Shown here: positions 1 through 5,413 of the stretch, one piece after another
Layout: each line of letters opens with the position of its first letter
Position numbering within the stretch: the stretch's first letter is position 1
Source of the DNA: an uncultured Prevotella sp.
Lineage (GTDB): Bacteria; Bacteroidota; Bacteroidia; Bacteroidales; Bacteroidaceae
Length of the DNA stretch: 8,426 bases
NCBI GenBank assembly: GCA_934230115.1
Contig: CAKQEI010000084.1
Location: 1 to 8,426 of the forward strand
Direction of reading: 5' to 3'
The notes under the pieces: model-generated
Databases searched by the model: none
The model's input: only the letters and a program-made list of their open reading frames with translations
Told to the model about the DNA's origin: nothing
Translations under genes and position numbers: made by a program

Positions 1-579
1 AAGATTGTGAATGGAAAGACACAAGCTCTTGCATACCATCAGGAAAGAATGGAAAGAACGATCTGTAAGTTCTTTCCTTCATTATGCAATGCGTCCATGC
101 CTTCATTGGAAAAACTGATAAATCCAACGGAAAGTATGGATTTTTACAAGGCGAGAGTGGTGTATGGCAAACAAGGAGTTGAAGCAGTAGAATATGCTCC
201 GTATTTTATTCGAAACATAAACTCACTTCAAGTGGTCGAAGACGACACGATAACGTATGGCTACAAAAGTACCGACCGCAGTTGCCTAAATGCCTTGGTC
301 GCACAGAAAGGAAACTGTGACGACATCATCATCGTCAAACATGGACTTTTAACAGATACCTCATTCACGAACCTTGCCATATTTGACGGCAAACATTGGG
401 TGACTCCCAGACATCCCTTATTGCCAGGCACAAAAAGAGCCGCACTATTGGACAAGGGAATGATACAAAAAGCAGATATTACGTTGGAAGATTTGCGAAA
501 TGCCAACAAGGTGAGTCTTTTTAATGCGATGATTGAGTTTGGTGAAAGAGAAATAGCAATGGAGAATGTCCACTTTTGA
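1..579 (+). CDS. pabC: Aminotransferase class IV, aminodeoxychorismate lyase-like, 5' partial
   Basis: This is a fold-type IV PLP enzyme, most like 4-amino-4-deoxychorismate lyase, which releases p-aminobenzoate and pyruvate for folate synthesis in the cytosol. Numbering from the first in-frame residue in the window, the likely Schiff-base lysine is K89 in YGYKSTDR. A cofactor-binding segment follows (DIIIVKHGLLTDTSFTN, about 108-124), then the family's TPRHPLLPGTKR loop (about 135-146). The frame is open to the left edge (AAG ATT GTG AAT), and family members carry a few more residues before this point. The true start is therefore probably outside the window, and the GTG at base 7 is likely an internal valine. 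In Bacteroidota such a gene often follows pabB, which would lie to the left (inference). It could also be a related class IV aminotransferase acting on branched-chain or D-amino acids, but its short length (about 193 residues visible) and its sequence favour a PabC-like role. It converges on dnaA. Confidence 0.8.
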   Translation, partial: KIVNGKTQALAYHQERMERTICKFFPSLCNASMPSLEKLINPTESMDFYKARVVYGKQGVEAVEYAPYFIRNINSLQVVEDDTITYGYKSTDRSCLNALVAQKGNCDDIIIVKHGLLTDTSFTNLAIFDGKHWVTPRHPLLPGTKRAALLDKGMIQKADITLEDLRNANKVSLFNAMIEFGEREIAMENVHF

Positions 580-598
580 ACATTCTCTATTTCTTCTG
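559..598 (+). terminator. Terminator-like hairpin overlapping the pabC stop codon
   Basis: Bases 559-569 and 580-590 can form an 11-bp stem (core GAGAATGT/ACATTCTC, one G-U pair) around a 10-nt loop, followed by the pyrimidine-rich run TTCTTCT. The stop codon TGA (577-579) lies in the loop. A U-rich tail after a stem fits an intrinsic terminator, but the stem is A+T-rich and the tail is interrupted by C, so it may be weak. Confidence 0.5.
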
Positions 599-634
599 AT
601 ATACAAGATATTTTATGGTTGTAGTTTGATGAAA

Positions 635-720
635 AAGTAAATATAATATACTTGGCGATTTAATATATATTCAAGTGGCATTTAATATAATATAAATGGC
701 AAAGTAAATATATAATACTT
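635..720. repeat. A+T-rich block with two near-identical 19-nt palindromic repeats
   Basis: AAGTAAATATAATATACTT at 635-653 recurs as AAGTAAATATATAATACTT at 702-720. Each copy is flanked by AAGTA/TACTT inverted arms. Between them lie a direct repeat GGC(G)ATTTAATATA (654-667 and 677-689) and a palindrome CATTTA-N8-TAAATG (679-698). The block sits in the convergent gap between pabC and dnaA, which holds no credible coding frame. The role is unknown. Protein-binding sites, an easily melted segment or the remnant of a small element are all possible. Confidence 0.55.
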
Positions 721-770
721 TTTTTATGGATTTGACATCCTTGGGTACATGAGCCACCACAGAAGTAGAT

Positions 771-829
771 ACTCATGACAATTATGATTTTGCTTTGTTG
801 CTAAAGCATTTCATAATTGTCAATTGAGT
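771..829. repeat. Nested inverted repeat between convergent pabC and dnaA
   Basis: The perfect 12-bp arms TGACAATTATGA (776-787) and TCATAATTGTCA (811-822) enclose a second small stem, TGCTTT (791-796) with AAAGCA (803-808). An outer ACTCA/TGAGT pair (771-775, 825-829) extends the structure across a 2-nt bulge. It starts 18 bp beyond the dnaA stop. It can fold on either strand, so it may stop transcription from both genes, although neither side has a good T-run immediately after the stem. Confidence 0.55.
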
Positions 830-846
830 ATAAAATAATAGTCTTT

Positions 847-2271
847 TTAAATAAGCACTTGCGTTCTTGAACGGAATGAATTCTCAATGCTTGTAATCTC
901 GCTTAAGAATTTTTGGTCAATCTTCATGCGTCGCTCCACTTGGTTGCAACTGTAGATTACAGTAGAGTGGTCGCGTCCACCCACAAGACGTCCTATGCGG
1001 CTTGCTGGCAACTTGGTGTATTTCTGCGCCAGATATACAGCCACTTGGCGTGCCATGACGAAGTCTTTTTTGCGGCTACGGCTGTTGATATTGGCTGGAG
1101 TAACGTTGTAGTGCTGGCAAACACTCTCAATGATTTCGTCGACAGTAAGCGGATTGTCATCCACTTTGACTGAACGTTTGATAATACGCTGTGCCAACTG
1201 CATGTCGATACCGCAGTTGTATACAACGCTGTATGCCATAAGTGAGTTGATAACTCCCTGCAAATCGCGTACAGAACCGTTGGCTGTGGAGGCTATAAAC
1301 TTGACAACATCCTCTGGAATACTGAGTCCGTCATGGCGTATCTTGCTTTCGAGGATGTCTACACAGAGCTGCACGTTAGGTTTTTCAAGCTCAGCAATGA
1401 GTCCGCATGAGAAACGTGTGATAAGACGCTCGTTCATTCCTTTGAGTTCTACTGGTGGGCGGTCGCTCGCGAGAATGATGCGCTTGCCATTGCGGAAGAG
1501 GTGGTTGAAAATGTGGAAGAATGTATTCTGTGTGCCTTTTTTGTCTTCCCACTCCTGTATGTCATCGACAATGAGCATGTCAATGGTCTGGTAGAAGTTG
1601 ATGAAGTCGTTGATGGTGTTGCGCAGAACAGCATTGGTGTACTGTACCTCAAACAGGCGAGCACTGATATACAGCACCCGCTTCTCTGGGTGAAGGCGTT
1701 TTGCTTCCACACCAATAGCGTTGATAAGGTGGGTCTTTCCGCATCCTGAAGGACCGAACACGAAGAACGGGTTGAACTGCATGTTCTGCGGATGCTCTGA
1801 TATGGTTTGTCCGATGGCGCGTGGCAGCTTGTTGCTGTTGCCCTCGATATAGTTCTTAAATGTGAGATTGGGGTTGAGTTGTGAGTCAATCTGTTGCTGT
1901 GGTGCACTGTCGAGCATCGTCGGCGACTCGTTGGCATGGGTGCGCTGTTGTGGGCGCATTGATTCCTCAGCAGGCTCGTCGCCTTCTACCACTTGGGTCT
2001 TCTTGTTCTCGCTGTCAGTGACTATGCGGTACGACAGGTTTACACCGTTGCCAAAGGCACGTGTGAGCACCTTGCGCAACAGGTCGACATAGTTCTCTTC
2101 GAGATACTCGTACACGAAAGGACTCGGTACACGCAGTAATACTGTCTTCGTTTCCTTGGTGAAGGATTCAAAGACAGTTCTCTTGAACCATGCGTTATAT
2201 TGTTGCTCAGAGATGTTCTCGCGTATGAGCGCAAGACATTTGTCCCAAAGCTGCTCAGGACTCAAATTCAT
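847..2271 (-). CDS. dnaA: Chromosomal replication initiator protein DnaA
   Basis: ATP-dependent initiator that binds DnaA boxes at oriC, melts the origin and recruits the helicase. All four domains are visible in 474 residues. Domain I covers about 1-85 (LWDKCLALIRENISEQQYNAWF). Domain II is a Q/P/E-rich variable linker at about 86-135. The AAA+ domain III has Walker A GPSGCGKT (173-180), Walker B LIVDD (233-237), sensor I ILASD (266-270), the arginine-finger region ERLITRF (281-287) and the sensor II arginine in SVRDLQG (333-339). Domain IV carries the DNA-binding signature GGRDHSTVIYSCNQVE (431-446) after a basic loop. Length and start match the family, with LSPEQLWDKC directly after the methionine. 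The gene is monocistronic: its own promoter lies about 66 bp upstream of the start, a terminator of the preceding operon lies further upstream, and a convergent gene lies downstream. No clear DnaA box was seen near it. dnaN and other usual origin neighbours are absent, as is common in this phylum. Confidence 0.98.
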   Translation of the reverse strand: MNLSPEQLWDKCLALIRENISEQQYNAWFKRTVFESFTKETKTVLLRVPSPFVYEYLEENYVDLLRKVLTRAFGNGVNLSYRIVTDSENKKTQVVEGDEPAEESMRPQQRTHANESPTMLDSAPQQQIDSQLNPNLTFKNYIEGNSNKLPRAIGQTISEHPQNMQFNPFFVFGPSGCGKTHLINAIGVEAKRLHPEKRVLYISARLFEVQYTNAVLRNTINDFINFYQTIDMLIVDDIQEWEDKKGTQNTFFHIFNHLFRNGKRIILASDRPPVELKGMNERLITRFSCGLIAELEKPNVQLCVDILESKIRHDGLSIPEDVVKFIASTANGSVRDLQGVINSLMAYSVVYNCGIDMQLAQRIIKRSVKVDDNPLTVDEIIESVCQHYNVTPANINSRSRKKDFVMARQVAVYLAQKYTKLPASRIGRLVGGRDHSTVIYSCNQVERRMKIDQKFLSEITSIENSFRSRTQVLI

Positions 2272-2336
2272 TGGCTGTGGTGTTATTTATGTTATGTAAT
2301 GTCTTTCGACTTGTTCTTTACTATTAATTCCGTTTG

Positions 2337-2368
2337 CAAAATTAGCGATTATTTTTGAGGTGAGCAAA
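2337..2368 (-). promoter_or_regulatory. dnaA promoter (Bacteroidota -33/-7 type)
   Basis: Read on the - strand, TTTG (2368-2365) is followed after 20 bp by TAATTTTG (2344-2337). Both match the Bacteroidota housekeeping consensus TTTG-N19-21-TAnnTTTG. Transcription would start near 2330, giving a leader of about 58 nt before the dnaA ATG. The leader has no clear Shine-Dalgarno sequence. Confidence 0.75.
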
Positions 2369-2573
2369 TAGTCTGCTTTCAAAATGCTTGGTTTTATGCC
2401 ATTTGGAGTGGTATTTTCTTTGAGTTAATTTTTTTTATGAAATCGTGAAACATAAAGAACTGTAATAGTTGTAAGTGACTGATATATCGGTGCTTATGGT
2501 TTGTGGACGCTTTCTGTTGCAATTGCTGCAAAAATCACCTGTAGACAGGTAGATGGTTTATCGTATAACAGGG
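2369..2573. other. Intergenic region upstream of dnaA, no gene seen
   Basis: This is about 205 bp between the dnaA promoter and the terminator of the MCE operon. No credible coding frame, tRNA or promoter of the TAnnTTTG type was recognised. The only structure noted is an interrupted palindrome ACCTGT-AG-ACAGGT (2537-2550). A TTTGTGGAC stretch near 2502 only partly matches a DnaA box. Confidence 0.5.
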
Positions 2574-2605
2574 AAAACGGCTTCAGACCACAGGTCTGAA
2601 GCCGT
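2574..2605 (-). terminator. Intrinsic terminator of the amidase-MCE operon
   Basis: A perfect stem CGGCTTCAGACC (2578-2589) / GGTCTGAAGCCG (2593-2604) with a 3-nt loop is extended by one A-T pair. On the - strand it is followed by a short T-run (2577-2574). It lies about 50 bp past the MCE gene stop. The G+C-rich stem and T tail on this strand only make it a convincing rho-independent terminator for the leftward operon. Confidence 0.85.
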
Positions 2606-2655
2606 GAAACAATTGCTTGTTGCTAAGCGTATTTTATGTCTTTATTTATTCTTGC

Positions 2656-3558
2656 TTATTTGTCTTTCTTTCCGAACAGAGAGAAGTGTACGTAGCGTTT
2701 CGGATGCTGTCGCAAGTTTATGAGCAGCGAGTCGGCACTCATCATAGTTGAATTGAGATTATGATAGAGTGAAGCGTCGTTCATCAACAGGCCAAGTGTG
2801 CCATTGTTGCTGTTGAGTTTTGATGTGAGCTCCTGTACGTTGGCAATTGTTTGGTCCACCTGTTGCTTTGTAGTGGCAAGGTCGAGTTGTGCAAGGTTGC
2901 CTGTCAGTTTGTTGGTATTGTCGAGCACACCATTGGCCTTTGCAAGCATAGTTGGCACATTGCGGTTGAGCTGTTTCATCAGTATGTTAAGCTCTGCAGA
3001 TGATGTTGTGAGGTTGTTGGTGATTGTCTGTACGTTGTGTAGCGACTGAGCTATTGCTGGGTCGGCAAGCAGCATGTTTACGCTTGTGAGGATGCTGTCG
3101 AGTTTTGGCAGCATCTTCTCTATGGTTGGTATCATTTGGGCTGCTTTGCCTAAAGCACCGCTGTTCACATCGCCTGTGATTGTACCTCCTGGCATAACAC
3201 GCTCGCGTGGATTGTTGGCAAGCAACAGGTTGACTTTGATGTTGCCCATCAAGTCGCTCTCAATTTCGGCTGTTGAGCCAACAGGTATGCGCATGGCTTT
3301 GTCGATACCTACAAGTACGCGTGTGGGATGCTCGCCTGAATAGTCGTATATCACGTCTTTAACAGTGCCCACTTTATAGCCGTCGGCATATATAGGACTT
3401 GATGATGAGAGTCCGCTTATATCCTTGAACTCGATATAATAGTCGTCGGTTGACGAGAACAGGTTGAGTCCCTTCAGAAAGTTCATACCGAAAAACAGTA
3501 TAATCACACCGACGATTGCGACGATTGCGATTTTCACTTCTTTTGTAAACGCTTTCAT
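2656..3558 (-). CDS. MCE/MlaD family membrane-anchored lipid-transport protein
   Basis: An inner-membrane-anchored MCE protein, expected to act in phospholipid transport between the inner and outer membranes. The visible layout is one N-terminal transmembrane segment (about 9-28, IAIVAIVGVIILFFGMNFLK) and one MCE domain (about 36-115, with YYIEFKDISGLSSSSPIYADGYKVG and VGSTAEIESDLMGNIKVNLLL). A long, mostly helical periplasmic tail (about 135-280) is rich in L, N, T and S. The end NLRQHPKRYVHFSLFGKK is typical of Bacteroidota members. At 300 residues it is longer than enterobacterial MlaD (about 180), the extra length being the helical tail. It is the second gene of an operon, 22 bp after the amidase, and is closed by a strong terminator. 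MlaE/MlaF permease and ATPase genes are not in this window. The family assignment is firm; the transported lipid is unknown. Confidence 0.9.
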   Translation of the reverse strand: MKAFTKEVKIAIVAIVGVIILFFGMNFLKGLNLFSSTDDYYIEFKDISGLSSSSPIYADGYKVGTVKDVIYDYSGEHPTRVLVGIDKAMRIPVGSTAEIESDLMGNIKVNLLLANNPRERVMPGGTITGDVNSGALGKAAQMIPTIEKMLPKLDSILTSVNMLLADPAIAQSLHNVQTITNNLTTSSAELNILMKQLNRNVPTMLAKANGVLDNTNKLTGNLAQLDLATTKQQVDQTIANVQELTSKLNSNNGTLGLLMNDASLYHNLNSTMMSADSLLINLRQHPKRYVHFSLFGKKDK

Positions 3559-3580
3559 AATTGTTGTTTATAATGTGTAT

Positions 3581-4894
3581 TTATTTGTTCCTGTTTTGTT
3601 TGAATTCACGTATGCCCAGGTTCACGTCCATCTTTTCTCCATTCTTGAAGGCAATGATGAATGCTCCGGGGAAACGGTCGAGTATCTCCTTGCGAAGTCG
3701 ATAAATCTCGTTGTAGTTGTTCGATGCGCCATAGGTATATTTCACCATTCCGTTTTCCTCGTAGGCTTCACATCCTTCAAGCCCCTTGAAGTTGTGGTCG
3801 CCTTTCTTAAGGTGGCGCTGTGCCACGAGCACTTGCACTTTGAACACAGGTCTGCTTTGGTCGGCCTCCTGTGACTCGTGTTTAGCGGCAGGTGTTACTT
3901 TACGTTTTACATTACGTTCTGTATTACGTTCTTTCGACCTGCGCATTTCTGGCATATAGTCGGGTTGTCTGACGTTGTCTTCGTTCTGTTTTGTCTCAGG
4001 CTTCTCGTTGTTTGCCTGTTCGTTGCTTTGTTCTGCTGTTGCGTTTGGTGTTGAGGAATCATCGTCTGTTTTTTTGTCTGGTAATGGGTCGGACATTGGT
4101 TTGTATGGCACCGTCATGCCAGTGTCATATTTGTTTTTGTATTCCACAAACGCATTATATATACCACGTGCAATGTTGTCAATCTGTTGTTGATTGTTGA
4201 GCAACTGTTCCTCGCTTGGCGTAGATATGTAGCCCAACTCAATAAGACAAGCAGGCATCGATGTGAGTCGCAGCACAGCAAGGTTCTGTTGATGCACGCC
4301 TTTGTTGGGGCGGTTGGCAGAGCGGCATACATGTTTCTGCATCATCTTGGCCAAATCTATGCTTCGTGTTAGGTTCTTGTCCTGAATAAACTCAAACATG
4401 ATGTTGCTTTCTGGCGAATTTGGATCGAAACCTACATAATGTTGTTTGTAGTCTTTCTCAAGCAGGATGACAGAGTTCTCGCGTTTCGCCACCTCAAGGT
4501 TCGTTTCTTTGGCATGCGACGATCCGTCTCCTAAGGTGTATGTCTCGAATCCTTTCATTGTGTGGTTGCCTTTAAGCGAGTTGGTGTGCACCGACACAAA
4601 TAGGTCTGCTTTCTTGCGATTGGCAATCTCGGCACGCTCATATAGGGGTATGAACACATCTGTCCGTCGTGTGTATACTATTGTCACGTCGGGACAGTTG
4701 CGCTCTACATAGCGTCCAAAGGCGAGTGCCACTTTCAGGTTGATGTTCTTTTCGACTGATATGGAGCCAGGTGCTCCAGTGTCCTTGCCTCCGTGTCCGG
4801 GGTCTATGCAGAGTGTGAATTTTCCGTTTGCCCCTGTCACTGAGGATGCAAATGATATGATGAAAAGCAGTGCGAGCAATACTTTTTTTGTCAT
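3581..4894 (-). CDS. Exported N-acetylmuramoyl-L-alanine amidase with SPOR-like C-terminus
   Basis: A zinc amidase (Amidase_3/AmiC family) that cuts the bond between N-acetylmuramic acid and the stem peptide, used in cell separation and wall turnover. Residues 1-21 form a signal peptide (KK, then a hydrophobic core, then SSVTGA). The catalytic domain spans about 26-252. Its zinc ligands are H34 (CIDPGHGGKD), E48 (SVEKNINLK) and H103 (SVHTNS), and its catalytic glutamate is E219 (ACLIELGYIS). A low-complexity linker (about 265-348) is acidic and polar at first (KTDDDSSTPNATAEQSNEQ), then strongly basic (RRSKERNTERNVKRK). A C-terminal module (about 350-430, FKVQVLVAQR to NLGIREF) resembles a SPOR domain, which binds denuded peptidoglycan at the septum. 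The gene has its own promoter and is followed 22 bp later by the MCE gene, so wall and lipid functions are co-transcribed. The start is supported by the signal peptide beginning directly after the ATG. Confidence 0.93.
   Translation of the reverse strand: MTKKVLLALLFIISFASSVTGANGKFTLCIDPGHGGKDTGAPGSISVEKNINLKVALAFGRYVERNCPDVTIVYTRRTDVFIPLYERAEIANRKKADLFVSVHTNSLKGNHTMKGFETYTLGDGSSHAKETNLEVAKRENSVILLEKDYKQHYVGFDPNSPESNIMFEFIQDKNLTRSIDLAKMMQKHVCRSANRPNKGVHQQNLAVLRLTSMPACLIELGYISTPSEEQLLNNQQQIDNIARGIYNAFVEYKNKYDTGMTVPYKPMSDPLPDKKTDDDSSTPNATAEQSNEQANNEKPETKQNEDNVRQPDYMPEMRRSKERNTERNVKRKVTPAAKHESQEADQSRPVFKVQVLVAQRHLKKGDHNFKGLEGCEAYEENGMVKYTYGASNNYNEIYRLRKEILDRFPGAFIIAFKNGEKMDVNLGIREFKQNRNK
3896..3931 (-). 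repeat. Degenerate 12-bp tandem repeat in the amidase linker
   Basis: Three in-frame 12-bp units encode ERNT, ERNV and KRKV (residues 322-333). On the + strand the pattern is seen as ATTACGTTCTGT and ATTACGTTCTTT with a more diverged third unit. It lies in the basic half of the linker and could change copy number by slippage without breaking the frame. Confidence 0.6.
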
Positions 4895-4926
4895 GAATTT
4901 GATGTGCTACGAGTTATAATACGCTG

Positions 4927-4959
4927 CAAAGTTAGCTAATTAATTGATAAAACTGCAAA
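4927..4959 (-). promoter_or_regulatory. Promoter of the amidase-MCE operon
   Basis: On the - strand, TTTG (4959-4956) lies 21 bp before TAACTTTG (4934-4927), a full match to the Bacteroidota consensus. It begins 3 bp past the folB stop codon. Transcription would start near 4920, leaving a leader of about 26 nt. It indicates that the amidase operon is at least partly independent of folB, although no terminator separates them. Confidence 0.78.
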
Positions 4960-4962
4960 TAT

Positions 4963-5343
4963 TCATTTAGTTTTTTCGTTGGTAACGTGTATTTCGACAC
5001 CAGCTCCTTGGCAGTCGGCTCCCATAGGTGGGTTGAGTTTGGTAATGCGGAGCATTATTGTGGATATTTGGAAAAATTCTTGTACCAGATGATTGGCTAT
5101 GCGTCCGGCCACGTGTTCTATGAGTTTTGATGGTTGCATCATTTCTTCTTTTATGATGTTATACACCTCTGCGTAGTTGAGTGTGTCTTCTACATTGTCC
5201 GACTGCATAGCATGGTTTATGTCGTAGCCTATTTTTATGTCGATGGAGTAGTCGTTTCCTGTAAGCTGTTCTTGTGGCAGCACGCCGTGGCAGGCATGAA
5301 GACGAATATCGTTGATATGTATATAGGATTGGGTGATGTTCAT
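4963..5343 (-). CDS. folB: Dihydroneopterin aldolase
   Basis: Converts 7,8-dihydroneopterin to 6-hydroxymethyl-7,8-dihydropterin and glycolaldehyde in the pterin branch of folate synthesis; it is a cytosolic oligomer. The 126 residues match the family length. Visible motifs are the N-terminal LHACHGVLPQEQ with catalytic-site E25, the dimer-contact/active-site TLNYAEVY with Y57, LIEHVAGRIA with E76, and the C-terminal catalytic K102 in TKLNPPMG. The spacings E25-Y57 (32) and E76-K102 (26) agree with those I recall for the S. aureus enzyme. It lies 70 bp downstream of nrdJ on the same strand, with a perfect hairpin between them and no TAnnTTTG promoter visible in the gap. It is therefore probably expressed by read-through from nrdJ or from an unrecognised promoter. 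No Shine-Dalgarno sequence is seen. No other folate gene adjoins it. Confidence 0.95.
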   Translation of the reverse strand: MNITQSYIHINDIRLHACHGVLPQEQLTGNDYSIDIKIGYDINHAMQSDNVEDTLNYAEVYNIIKEEMMQPSKLIEHVAGRIANHLVQEFFQISTIMLRITKLNPPMGADCQGAGVEIHVTNEKTK

Positions 5344-5368
5344 AAGGAAATCTGATTTAAATATTTAA

Positions 5369-5398
5369 GATGGTGTGTCAGAACTCTGACACACCATC
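5369..5398 (-). terminator. Perfect hairpin between nrdJ and folB (terminator or attenuator)
   Basis: GATGGTGTGTCAG (5369-5381) and CTGACACACCATC (5386-5398) form 13 uninterrupted base pairs around a 4-nt loop (AACT on the + strand). On the - strand it is followed by TTAAATATTTAAAT, which is A+T-rich but not a clean T-run. It starts 15 bp after the nrdJ stop and ends 25 bp before the folB start. It should end or reduce nrdJ transcription, or protect the 3' end of the message. Confidence 0.75.
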
Positions 5399-5413
5399 CT
5401 TACATTTGTTGTC

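Noticed and set aside
7..9. GTG at base 7 as the true pabC start
   Set aside because: The frame continues upstream to the window edge, and homologues have additional residues (an FFE-type N-terminus) before this point.
635..829. CRISPR array or insertion sequence
   Set aside because: There are only two short copies without regular spacers, no transposase frame and no terminal repeats with target duplication.
580..846. Chromosomal origin (oriC) beside dnaA
   Set aside because: The region is A+T-rich but has no cluster of TTATCCACA-like DnaA boxes; the best matches are about 6 of 9. Bacteroidota origins are often not next to dnaA.
1130..1937. Open frames on both strands inside dnaA (+ 1130-1594, - 1449-1937)
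   Set aside because: They overlap the conserved AAA+ domain in other frames and have low-complexity S/T/R-rich composition.
2500..2510. DnaA box (TTTGTGGAC) for dnaA self-regulation
   Set aside because: Only the TGTGGA core matches, there is a single copy, and it lies more than 130 bp upstream of the promoter.
3464..3874. 136-residue + strand frame spanning the amidase-MCE junction
   Set aside because: It is antisense to two firmly identified genes and to their gap, with no promoter or recognisable domain.
5401..5408. TACATTTG on the + strand, a -7-like box pointing into nrdJ antisense
   Set aside because: No -33 box lies 19-21 bp upstream, where the hairpin is instead; a single 8-mer is likely chance.
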